Origin: Hymenobacter polaris
GTDB taxonomy: Bacteria; Bacteroidota; Bacteroidia; Cytophagales; Hymenobacteraceae
NCBI RefSeq assembly: GCF_012927305.1
Contig: NZ_JABBGH010000002.1
Coordinates: forward strand, 496,001-560,000
Direction: 5' to 3'
DNA: 64,000 bases
Part shown: positions 56,164-63,225 of the stretch, one piece after another
Layout: every line of letters begins with the position of its first letter
Position numbering within the stretch: the first letter of the stretch is position 1
Program-made: the position numbers and the translations under genes
The notes under the pieces: generated by a model
What the model saw: the letters and a program-made list of their open reading frames with translations, nothing else
Told to the model about the DNA's origin: nothing
The model's database searches: none

Positions 56164-57003
56164 TCAACCGAAAATGACGGTGCGGTTGCCGTGCACAAAC
56201 ACCTGCTCGTCAAACACCAGCTTGAGGGCGCGGGCCAGGGTGGTTTTTTCCACGTCGCGCCCGGCCTGGGCCAGCTCGCGGGCGCTCTGGGTGTGGTCGG
56301 CGGGCAACACGCCCTGCGCAATAATGGGCCCTTTGTCCAGCTCGTTGGTCACGAAGTGCGCGGTGGCCCCAATCAGCTTCACGCCGCGCGCGTAGGCCTG
56401 GGCGTAGGGGCTGGCCCCCACAAACGCCGGCAAAAACGAGTGGTGAATATTGATAAGCCGGCCCGCGTACTGCGCCACAAACTCGGCCGACAGAATGCGC
56501 ATATACTTGGCCAGCACCACAAAGTCGGGCGCATACGGTTCGATAGTCGCCAGCACCTCCGCCTCGTGCGTGGGGCGGTCGCGCCCCTCGTGGGGCAGGT
56601 AGTGAAACGGCAGCCCAAACTGCCGCACCAGCGGCCCCAGCACCTCGTGGTTGCTGACTACGGCTACGATAGTGGCGTTCAGGTCGCCAAAGGCGTGGCG
56701 CAGCAGCAGCTCGCCCAGGCAGTGGTACTCCTTGGTGGCCAGCAGCACCACCTTTTTGGGCGCTTGATTGCTGAGGCGCACCGTGGCCCTAGGGGGCAGC
56801 GCCGCCCGCAACCCGGCGAGCAGCGCGGCCGCATCGAAGCCGGCGGCTGGCGGCGCAAACTCGGTGCGCATAAAAAAGGCGCCCGCCGCCCGCTCCACGA
56901 ACTCGTCGTTGCGCAGAATATTGAGCTGCTGCCTCAGCAGCACGCCCGTAATGGTATGAATCAGCCCCGGCTCGTCGGGGCAGGTAATGAGGAGCAGGTG
57001 CAT
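56164..57003 (-). CDS. purU: Formyltetrahydrofolate deformylase
   Basis: 279 residues. N-terminal ACT domain (LLLITCPDEPGLIHTITGVL, about 1-85) followed by a formyl-transferase fold: NHEVLGPLVRQFGLPFHYLP, LAKYMRILSAEFVAQYAGRL, NIHHSFLPAFVGASPYAQAY and GATAHFVTNELDKGPIIAQ. The catalytic Asn/His/Asp triad lies in INIHHS and the ELDKGP region. PurU hydrolyses 10-formyl-THF to formate and THF, balancing one-carbon pools with methionine synthesis (metH and metF are also in this window). Start ATG at 57003. It is 63 bp downstream of the TetR gene on the same strand, so they may be co-transcribed. Confidence 0.95.
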   Translation of the reverse strand: MHLLLITCPDEPGLIHTITGVLLRQQLNILRNDEFVERAAGAFFMRTEFAPPAAGFDAAALLAGLRAALPPRATVRLSNQAPKKVVLLATKEYHCLGELLLRHAFGDLNATIVAVVSNHEVLGPLVRQFGLPFHYLPHEGRDRPTHEAEVLATIEPYAPDFVVLAKYMRILSAEFVAQYAGRLINIHHSFLPAFVGASPYAQAYARGVKLIGATAHFVTNELDKGPIIAQGVLPADHTQSARELAQAGRDVEKTTLARALKLVFDEQVFVHGNRTVIFG

Positions 57004-57066
57004 AGGCGGGGCGACGGGCCAGGGGCCCTAGGGCCCGCGCAGCCGCAAAGGTGCGGCCTCCGCGCG

Positions 57067-57597
57067 CTACTGCACCTGGTACTTGCGCTTGATAAAGTCG
57101 AGCATATCGCGCACGTGCTCGTCGGTTTTGTTGGCCTCAATCTTCCACAGCGCCTCAATGAGCAGCAGCAGCAGACTGGTTTCCTGAGCTGGCTCGGGGT
57201 AGCCAAGCTGCGTAAAAGCCTCTTGCAGGCGCGCGGGTACCGGCCGCATAAAGCGCTCGTGCTGCTGGCGGCTGGTTTCGTGGTCGGCCAGCCGGTACTG
57301 CAGCTTCCAAAAAAAGGGTTCTTCCTGCACCAGCTTGTATGGCAGCTCAATTACGCTGTGAATGAAAACGAGCGGGTCTTCCTCCAGCAGCCCCCCGCGG
57401 TTGTGCTCGATAATGCGCTGATAGCCACTCTTAATCACGAAGTCGAGCAAGTGCTCCTTCGAACCGAAGTGCTTGAAAATAAGCGCTTCCGACACGTTTG
57501 CGGCCTTGGCAATTTGCTGGGTGGAAGTGCCGTCGTACCCACGCTCCCCAAAAAGCTGCAATGCCACGTTGGCAATGTGTTGGCGACGGGTAATCAT
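57067..57597 (-). CDS. TetR/AcrR-family transcriptional regulator
   Basis: 176 residues. The N-terminal helix-turn-helix is canonical: RRQHIANVALQLFGERGYDG, TSTQQIAKAANVSEALIFKH and FGSKEHLLDFVI. The ligand-binding C-terminal half is not assignable. The start is the ATG at 57597, since the four upstream codons add nothing to the HTH. Regulators of this family generally repress neighbours in response to a small molecule. A good palindrome, GTGAGTGCGCACTCAC at 58038-58053, lies about 440 bp upstream. purU follows 63 bp downstream on the same strand. Confidence 0.9.
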   Translation of the reverse strand: MITRRQHIANVALQLFGERGYDGTSTQQIAKAANVSEALIFKHFGSKEHLLDFVIKSGYQRIIEHNRGGLLEEDPLVFIHSVIELPYKLVQEEPFFWKLQYRLADHETSRQQHERFMRPVPARLQEAFTQLGYPEPAQETSLLLLLIEALWKIEANKTDEHVRDMLDFIKRKYQVQ

Positions 57598-57751
57598 GGC
57601 AGGAGTCAAAGGCGGATAAAGAAGGTAGCGGGAAACGGCCGGGCAGCTCTCGAAAATAAGCTGCTTGCCGACTATTGAAGGGCAAAGGTCGGCCGAAAAT
57701 GGCAGCCAGCTTCATAAGATGGCTAAATTCCTGAACAGCGGAAAATACTTT

Positions 57752-57794
57752 CAAAAAAAAACCGGCCAATTCGCGGGGAGCGAATCAGCCGGTT
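57752..57794 (-). terminator. Rho-independent terminator on the minus strand without an assigned gene
   Basis: AACCGGCCAATTCG (57760-57773) pairs with CGAATCAGCCGGTT (57781-57794) with one mismatched pair region. On the minus strand it is followed by TTTTTTTTTGAAAG. No annotated minus-strand gene lies between it and the PhyH terminator at 58270, so it would end an unannotated transcript from about 58.0 kb. Confidence 0.65.
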
Positions 57795-57845
57795 GGAGGA
57801 CAATATATTCTGCCAGGCCGGGGCGGGGCAGAGGTGCTACCAGTC

Positions 57846-57930
57846 GGGGTGGGACGACAACTGGGTACTAAAGAGTGGGTGGTAGGCGCTGCTAGCTGGG
57901 GTGGGACGACAGCCAGATACTAAAGAGTGG
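57846..57930. repeat. Two copies of a 33-bp direct repeat (period 52 bp)
   Basis: Copy 1 57846-57878 and copy 2 57898-57930 share GGGGTGGGACGACA and ACTAAAGAGTGG, differing at four positions. A third, partial copy (GGGTGGGAC) begins at 57957. In the + frame each copy reads WDDNWVLKSGW or WDDSQILKSG, but there is no start codon and stops interrupt, so they could be either the arms of a structured RNA or remnants of a peptide-coding repeat. Confidence 0.65.
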
Positions 57931-58037
57931 TAAGGAGAGTAAGCTAACTGCTAGCCGGGTGGGACTCGCTAGCCGTTAGTGTGACAATATTACGACATAA
58001 TTTGAAACTGCGGTAAGTGTTAGCTCACCATTTCGCA

Positions 58038-58053
58038 GTGAGTGCGCACTCAC
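58038..58053. promoter_or_regulatory. Candidate TetR-family operator
   Basis: GTGAGTGCGCACTCAC is a perfect 16-bp palindrome in an AT-rich 300-bp stretch upstream of the TetR gene. Partial half-sites (GTGAG/CTCAC) also occur at 58022-58027. The form matches known TetR-family operators. Linking it to the TetR gene at 57067 is inference. Confidence 0.55.
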
Positions 58054-58269
58054 CATTGGAGTAATATACTTAAAATATTGATTATGAGGAGAAAAATTTT
58101 ACGCAAAAAAGAGAGGATTTTTTCAGTAAGTATATAAAGCAGCTAGCTGATTAACTTATTCTCGCCCTCAGTTCTGAGAAGCGTGCTGGCTAGCGCCTTG
58201 CAAGAAGGTGAAAGGCCTAGGGTAAATGGCAAGGCTAGTGCAGCGCGCCGCCCGGCCGCCGTAGAGCAC

Positions 58270-58320
58270 AACAAAAAACCGAGACGGTGCCGAGCGTAGG
58301 GACTCGGTACCATCTCGGTT
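58270..58320 (-). terminator. Rho-independent terminator of the PhyH gene
   Basis: AACCGAGACGGTGCCGAG (58277-58294) and CTCGGTACCATCTCGGTT (58303-58320) pair with two G-U positions. On the minus strand it runs into TTTTTTGTTGTG. It is 22 bp after the PhyH stop codon. Confidence 0.9.
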
Positions 58321-58342
58321 CAAAAGATGTGGAATGGCTAGG

Positions 58343-59158
58343 CTACTTCACCAAGTGCAGAAAGCGCAGGTAAAAGGGCGTGGGGCTGTCGTCGCGCTTG
58401 GGTTGGTACTTGCCCCCAATAATGGGTACGTACATCACGCGGCGGCGCGAGGCGGCCCCCACCAGCGGCGACTGCGCCACCCGGTGCCACATGCGGCCAT
58501 CGTGCACGGTAAGGTCGCCGGGCTCGGTTTCGATGGCAATCTCGTTGGGGTCGTAGTGCACGTCTTTGTAGTACTTCTTGCGAAACAGCATCTTGCCAAT
58601 GCTTTGGCGGTGGGTGCCGGGTATCACGCGCAGGCCGCCGTTGGTGGCCTTGGTGCCGTCGAGGTGCAAGCCCACATTGAGCATGGGCCGGATGCGCTTG
58701 CCATAAAAAACGTCGCGCAGCGAGTCGGTATGCCAGCCCATCTGGCTGAACTCTGAGCCTTCCACGTTGACGTAGTGATTAACTACCAGACCATCGCGCT
58801 CATTTACGCCCACGCGGCCTTCTCCAATCTCCAGCAGCGGAAATAAGGCTTCGAAGCGGGGGTCTTGCAGCAGCTCGTGCAGTACGGGGCTGTGCTGCGA
58901 GGCAAAGGCGAAGCGCTGCACGATGGGCGAGCCATCCACATCCTTGCCGTATTTAATGGGCACTCCGTTCACCTTTTCTACGTTGTCGGCTAGCCACTTG
59001 GCTTGCACATCCTGCGTGGCTTTCAAATAAGCCTGCACCTGCTCGGGCGAAGCGAAGGGGCGAAAGTGCAAAAAACCGTTTTTGGCGAAGAAGGCCCGCT
59101 GCTCGCCTGTTAACTCCTGGCCAAGCGTAAAGCGGGGATAATCGTATAAAGAATTCAT
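58343..59158 (-). CDS. Phytanoyl-CoA dioxygenase family protein
   Basis: 271 residues. Iron(II)/2-oxoglutarate oxygenase of the PhyH family: KNGFLHFRPFASPEQVQAYL, QMGWHTDSLRDVFYG (the HxD iron ligands), LNVGLHLDGTKATNGGLRVI, PGTHRQSIGKM and GDLTVHDGRMWHRVAQSP (distal His of the facial triad), and RVMYVPI near the end. Such enzymes hydroxylate diverse small molecules. There is no signal peptide, so it acts in the cytosol. No biosynthetic neighbours reveal its substrate. It has its own terminator. Confidence 0.93.
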   Translation of the reverse strand: MNSLYDYPRFTLGQELTGEQRAFFAKNGFLHFRPFASPEQVQAYLKATQDVQAKWLADNVEKVNGVPIKYGKDVDGSPIVQRFAFASQHSPVLHELLQDPRFEALFPLLEIGEGRVGVNERDGLVVNHYVNVEGSEFSQMGWHTDSLRDVFYGKRIRPMLNVGLHLDGTKATNGGLRVIPGTHRQSIGKMLFRKKYYKDVHYDPNEIAIETEPGDLTVHDGRMWHRVAQSPLVGAASRRRVMYVPIIGGKYQPKRDDSPTPFYLRFLHLVK

Positions 59159-59451
59159 AGAGGGAAGAAATCGCGGAAAATAGCTTTCCGAGGCCCTGTT
59201 GCTGCAAAGAAGCTGTAAAGATAGCAGCTACTAAGGTTGGCTACCGTGAAAGAGTTATTCTAGCAGCAAGACCGTGCGGGCTATAACTACCAAAGCCAGG
59301 TGGGGGTTTAGGGATTAGTTGATAGAATTTTCAACTTCATAAAGTATACACCTGCCTGGTTGGCGCGCGGCGGGGCTAGCGGGTAGCTTTGCGCGGTGGG
59401 ATGGCTAGCTTGCTGCCCCGCCCACTTTACGGCGCTGCGCGCCCTTTCGCT

Positions 59452-61011
59452 ATGGTCTTTACGCCCAGCCCCTTGCTGCTCAAGCTGCTTTACAACCGCG
59501 GCAGCCTGCACAACCTGCCCGACCAGCAGGGCGTGGCTTTTCGCATCAAAAACCGCCTGGATACGGTGTGCCTGACGGGCGTGGAAGAAGTAAGAATTGG
59601 CAGCCAGGTGGTGCCGGCCAGCGCCATTGAGCTGGACCTGGATGGCGAGCGGCGCCCGGCCACCAGCCTAGGCCCCGCCGCCGGCCAGGCCCTAGAGCTG
59701 CCCGTGGGCCAGGAACTCACGTTTGTGCTGGCTACGCCGCCGCTGCCCGCGGGCCTGCACCAGCTGCAGGTACGCTTCAGCACCGATGCCTTTGGGGCGC
59801 TGAGCGTGGAGGTGGAGGATGCCATCGGAACGATAGACAGCCACGGGCGCATCCCTAGGGCCGCGGACGATGACTACGCCGAGGCACCCATTCGGGCGCG
59901 CCAGGAGTTTGCCGAGCGCTTTACGGGGCAGGCGTTCGAGCACCTCAAGCAGTACTCGTTTGACCCCCACGCCCTGCGCGGCAACTGCGAGCACTTCGTG
60001 GGGGTGGCGCAGGTGCCGGTGGGGCTGGCCGGGCCGCTTGCCGTGCGCGGCGAGCACGCCCAGGGGGAGTTTCTCATTCCGCTGGCTACTACCGAGGGCA
60101 CGCTGGTAGCCAGCTACAACCGGGGTATGCAGGTGCTTAACCTGTGCGGCGGCGTGAAGTGCACCGTGGTGGGCGACGCCATGCAGCGGGCGCCGGTGTT
60201 CGTGTTTGATGATGCGCGGGGCGCACGCGATTTCAGCCGCTGGGTAACTGAAAACCTGGGACTGATTCGGCCCCAGGCGGAAAGCACCTCGCGCGTAGCC
60301 AGGCTGCAATATATAGATGCGTACCTGGCCGGCAAGTTTGCCTACCTGCGCTTCAATTTCTCGACTGGCGACGCGGCCGGGCAGAACATGGTGAGCCGCG
60401 CCACGTTCGCGGCTTGCTCGTGGATGCTGGAAAACTATCCCGGCGCGCCCATCCGGCATTTTTACCTCGAATCGAACGTCGCTACCGACAAAAAGGCCTC
60501 GCAGATTAACGTGCTGCGCACCCGCGGCAAGCGCGTAGTGGCCGAGGCTACGGTGCGGCGCGATGTGCTGCTGCAGCGCCTGCGCGTGACGCCCGAGCAG
60601 CTAGCCTACCACGGGCAGGTGAGCAACGTGGGCGCGTTTTTGAGCGGGGCCAACAACAACGGGCTGCACTCGGCCAATGGCATTACGGCCCTCTTCATCG
60701 CCACCGGGCAGGACGTGGCCAACGTCAGCGAGTCGAGCGCCGCCGTGCTGTACACCGAACTAACCCCCGAGGGTGACCTGTACCTCAACATCACCATTCC
60801 GAGCCTGATAGTGGCCACGCACGGCGGCGGCACGGGCCTGGCCACCCAAAACGAGTACCTGCGGATGCTGGGCTGCGTGGGCGAAGGCACCGTGAACAAG
60901 CTGGCCGAGATAGTGGCCGGCGTGGTGCTGGCCGGCGAGCTGAGCCTAGGGGCCGCCATCAGCAGCAGCGACTGGGTGAGCAGCCACGAGCAGTACGGGC
61001 GCAACCGCTAG
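59452..61011 (+). CDS. HMG-CoA reductase (class I type) with an N-terminal beta domain
   Basis: 519 residues. The C-terminal catalytic domain (from about 140) has the class I motifs: GVAQVPVGLAGPL, TTEGTLVASYNRG (catalytic Glu), FSTGDAAGQNMVSRATF (Asp), SNVATDKKASQINV (Lys), ATHGGGTGLATQNEYLRMLG and the C-terminal SSHEQYGRN (His). The first 130 residues are a separate all-beta-looking domain (SPLLLKLLYNRGSLHNLPDQ, RIKNRLDTVCLTGVEEVRIG, GLHQLQVRFSTDAFGALSV) that is not part of standard HMGRs; it faintly resembles small beta-sandwich subunits of C-glycoside deglycosidases, a guess only. It produces mevalonate for isoprenoids. Start: ATG at 59452 (no signal peptide); an in-frame ATG at 59401 is possible. 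Confidence 0.92.
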   Translation: MVFTPSPLLLKLLYNRGSLHNLPDQQGVAFRIKNRLDTVCLTGVEEVRIGSQVVPASAIELDLDGERRPATSLGPAAGQALELPVGQELTFVLATPPLPAGLHQLQVRFSTDAFGALSVEVEDAIGTIDSHGRIPRAADDDYAEAPIRARQEFAERFTGQAFEHLKQYSFDPHALRGNCEHFVGVAQVPVGLAGPLAVRGEHAQGEFLIPLATTEGTLVASYNRGMQVLNLCGGVKCTVVGDAMQRAPVFVFDDARGARDFSRWVTENLGLIRPQAESTSRVARLQYIDAYLAGKFAYLRFNFSTGDAAGQNMVSRATFAACSWMLENYPGAPIRHFYLESNVATDKKASQINVLRTRGKRVVAEATVRRDVLLQRLRVTPEQLAYHGQVSNVGAFLSGANNNGLHSANGITALFIATGQDVANVSESSAAVLYTELTPEGDLYLNITIPSLIVATHGGGTGLATQNEYLRMLGCVGEGTVNKLAEIVAGVVLAGELSLGAAISSSDWVSSHEQYGRNR

Positions 61012-61207
61012 CTTACGGGCTTCGGCAGGGCCTAGGGTAGCTGACCGTTGGATTTTTTAAAGTATTTTCTAGACCAGCTAGGGGCAGGCAAGCTGCTCGC
61101 TAGCCCAAGCCGGTGGGGTGAAGTGTGCAACGGCGCGGGCTGCCCTAGGCTGCTAGGCGACACCAAGGTTGGAAAAATCTAATCTGAACAGTAAACAAGG
61201 CAAAAAA

Positions 61208-61238
61208 TTGTTTTGCAGGTGCATTGTTGCTTCATTTG
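61208..61238 (+). promoter_or_regulatory. Candidate Bacteroidota promoter for the 61310 gene
   Basis: TTG (61208-61210), 20 bp, then TTCATTTG (61231-61238) fits the TTG / TANNTTTG pattern with one -7 mismatch. It lies 71 bp before the start of the secreted protein in a locally AT-rich area. Confidence 0.35.
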
Positions 61239-61309
61239 TAGTGCTATAGGAAATGCTTATGGCAGCGTTTAGTTTTGGAATGCTACTCCTTACCTAAAGC
61301 GCTTGTCCC

Positions 61310-62023
61310 TTGAAAAGCCTTGTCTTTCTGCTGCTGCTGCCACTGAGCTTGCTGACTTGCCTAGCCAAGGACCGGCCGCGCGCCGCCGACCCCAGCCGGG
61401 CGCTGGTGCGGCAAGCAAACGCGCCGGCCGCGCGGCAATTGACGCAGGCGGCCATCAACCAGCAGCCGGGCGCTTTTCTAAATGAGGGCCGCTACGAGGC
61501 AGGCTACCTGTACTTGCTCTCGGGCCGGCGCGTGCTGGTGCCGGGTTTGCGCTACCACGTGGGGCAGCGCGTGGTAGAGGTGCAGGACTCGCTGCAGGCC
61601 GATAGCACCAGCTACTGGCCGCTGGCCGCGCTGCGGGGCTTCGACCTCGGCACCGAGAACGACCCGGCCACCCGGCGCCGCTACCGCCCGCGCCTGGTGC
61701 ACGAAAGCCACCAGCTCGACCGGCGCGAGGCCGTGCAGGTGCTTACGGCTACCGATGCCGGCCCGCTGGTGCTGGCGTGGCTGCCGCTGCTGCTGCCTGG
61801 CACCGCCTCGCCGGGCCAACTGCTGCTAGCCGGCTCTGGCCACAATGCCGACCAGCCCTTGCAGCAACTCAGTCTGAACGGCCCCGACGTACTGCACCTG
61901 CTAAACGAGCGCGCCCAAAAAGTGCAGACGTTTGCCCGCACCAACAACCTGCACTGCGGCGTGCCCCAGGAAGTAGCGCAAATGCTTGATTACTACAACC
62001 GCCTAGCCGTGGCCGTAGAATAG
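61310..62023 (+). CDS. Secreted protein of unknown function
   Basis: 237 residues. A very clear signal peptide (MKSLVFLLLLPLSLLTCLA) establishes the start at a TTG codon (61310), since no ATG is in frame nearby; it could also be read as a lipoprotein with Cys17. The mature protein is alpha/beta mixed: GAFLNEGRYEAGYLYLLSGR, VPGLRYHVGQRVVEVQDSLQ, YWPLAALRGFDLG, VHESHQLDRREAVQVLTATD, and a C-terminal helical RAQKVQTFARTNNL. I recognise no family. Terminated by a strong hairpin. Confidence 0.75.
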   Translation: MKSLVFLLLLPLSLLTCLAKDRPRAADPSRALVRQANAPAARQLTQAAINQQPGAFLNEGRYEAGYLYLLSGRRVLVPGLRYHVGQRVVEVQDSLQADSTSYWPLAALRGFDLGTENDPATRRRYRPRLVHESHQLDRREAVQVLTATDAGPLVLAWLPLLLPGTASPGQLLLAGSGHNADQPLQQLSLNGPDVLHLLNERAQKVQTFARTNNLHCGVPQEVAQMLDYYNRLAVAVE

Positions 62024-62048
62024 TTGCTGCCCCGCTGCTTGCCACCGC

Positions 62049-62086
62049 AAAGCCCCTAGGCCCACTACCCGGCCTAGGGGCTTTTT
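62049..62086 (+). terminator. Rho-independent terminator
   Basis: AAAGCCCCTAGGCC (62049-62062) and GGCCTAGGGGCTTT (62071-62084) pair perfectly, followed by TTT. Both arms contain CCTAGG. 26 bp after the stop of the secreted protein gene. Confidence 0.92.
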
Positions 62087-62106
62087 TGTAGTTCAGCAGT
62101 AGAAGG

Positions 62107-62168
62107 TTTATCAATAAATTTTTATTGATAAATAGTGCATATTTATTGTTTATCAATAAATATGCACT
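62107..62168. promoter_or_regulatory. Operator array: repeated TTTATCAATAAA half-sites
   Basis: TTTATCAATAAA occurs at 62107-62118 and 62149-62160, and inverted (TTTATTGATAAA) at 62121-62132, giving a 12-bp perfect palindrome with a 2-nt spacer. An overlapping 15-bp perfect inverted repeat (AGTGCATATTTATTG 62134-62148, CAATAAATATGCACT 62154-62168) shares the third site. It ends 36 bp before the DUF2975 start. A site for the XRE regulator encoded downstream is a natural reading. Confidence 0.75.
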
Positions 62169-62204
62169 TTCTTTGTCGCATTGCTCCCTACTTCTACCAT
62201 CTGT

Positions 62205-62930
62205 ATGGCTATTTCCTCTTTCACCTGGGCGTTGCGGTTTGCGCGCATCCTGGCGGGTATTTTTCTGTTTGTTGGGTGTGGGCTCACGTTGGTACTACTA
62301 GGAGGAATGGCTGATGCCGCTACCGACTCAGTAGTGCGCCTGAGCCTGCGCACCGACCGGCCCGCGCAGTTCGAGTTCTGGTATGCGATGCAGGCGGGAT
62401 ACGAAGATGGCGCCAAGCACCAGCCGCGCCACTCGGCCTGGGATAAGCTGCCCGCGCTGCAGCTGGCGCCCGGCCGGGCGTTCGACTTGGTAGCCAACCC
62501 CATTACCCCGCTGCTGCGCTACCCCGAGCCCAGCGCCCCAAAGCGGCTGGCGCTGCTGGCCCTAGGGGCGCTGCCGGGCGCTGTATCGGTGCCGGGGCTA
62601 CTGTTCTGGATATACGGGAGTTGGCTGCTGCTGAAGCTGGTGCAGGACGTAACTCCCGAAACACCCTTTACCGAGGCCAACGCGCGCCGCCTGGCCCGGC
62701 TAGCGCTGCTCGTGCTGGGCCTGAGCCTCTGGGACTACGCGGCCCAGGCGTGCGTGCTGGCTTTGGTGCCGGCTTTTCGGGCGGTGGGCGTGGCCAGCTC
62801 GCTCAATCACTACGTGCAGCTGAGTACCGAAGAGCTGCCGGGCTTTCAGGTGGGATTTATGCTGTCCGTCATCGCGGCCGTGTACCGGCGCGGGGTAGTG
62901 CTAAGCCAGGAAGCTGAACTCGTTATCTGA
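62205..62930 (+). CDS. DUF2975 membrane protein
   Basis: 241 residues. Four hydrophobic segments at about 10-30, 120-145, 165-190 and 215-230 (FARILAGIFLFVGCGLTLVL, LLALGALPGAVSVPGLLFWI, LARLALLVLGLSLWDYAAQA and GFMLSVIAAVYRRGVVLSQE). The order helix-extracytoplasmic loop-helix pair-C-terminal helix and the terminal RGVVLSQEAELVI match DUF2975, a family almost always followed by a small XRE regulator. The ATG at 62205 is chosen because it starts the first helix and follows the operator. Its stop overlaps the start of the next gene by one base (TGATG). The function of DUF2975 proteins is not known. Confidence 0.85.
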   Translation: MAISSFTWALRFARILAGIFLFVGCGLTLVLLGGMADAATDSVVRLSLRTDRPAQFEFWYAMQAGYEDGAKHQPRHSAWDKLPALQLAPGRAFDLVANPITPLLRYPEPSAPKRLALLALGALPGAVSVPGLLFWIYGSWLLLKLVQDVTPETPFTEANARRLARLALLVLGLSLWDYAAQACVLALVPAFRAVGVASSLNHYVQLSTEELPGFQVGFMLSVIAAVYRRGVVLSQEAELVI

Positions 62931-63163
62931 TGCCCATCGTTGTAAACCTCGACGTGATGCTGGCCCGGCGTAAGATGTCGCTGAGTGCCCTGGCCGAAGC
63001 AGTGGGCATTACCCTGGCCAACCTGTCCGTCCTGAAAAGCGGCAAGGCCAAGGCCGTGCGCTTCAGCACGCTGGCTGCCATCTGCCAGGCACTAGACTGC
63101 CAGCCGGCCGACCTGCTGGAGCACCAGCCCGACCCGGCCGACCTGCGCCGGGGCGCGGAGTGA
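62930..63163 (+). CDS. XRE/YozG-like helix-turn-helix regulator
   Basis: 77 residues: MPIVVNLDVMLARRKMSLSA then LAEAVGITLANLSVLKSGKA and FSTLAAICQALDCQPADLLE. It is a minimal Cro/C1-type HTH of the YozG class, the usual partner of DUF2975 proteins. It is translationally coupled by the one-base overlap with the membrane protein gene. It probably binds the palindromic site upstream of the pair and represses it. Confidence 0.92.
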   Translation: MPIVVNLDVMLARRKMSLSALAEAVGITLANLSVLKSGKAKAVRFSTLAAICQALDCQPADLLEHQPDPADLRRGAE

Positions 63164-63225
63164 GGGCCTTGGGCATCCGGGGGGGGCCTAGGCCTGCTCG
63201 GCGCGCTTAGGCGGCCGGCGCCGCC

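Noticed and set aside
57665..57871. 68-codon + strand frame between TetR and PhyH.
   Set aside because: It spans a terminator hairpin, ends in the direct repeat, and looks like read-through noise (GRGRGATSRGGTTTGY).
57846..57960. Could the repeated unit be a CRISPR array?
   Set aside because: Only two full copies plus one fragment, four mismatches, spacers about 19 bp, and no cas genes in the window.
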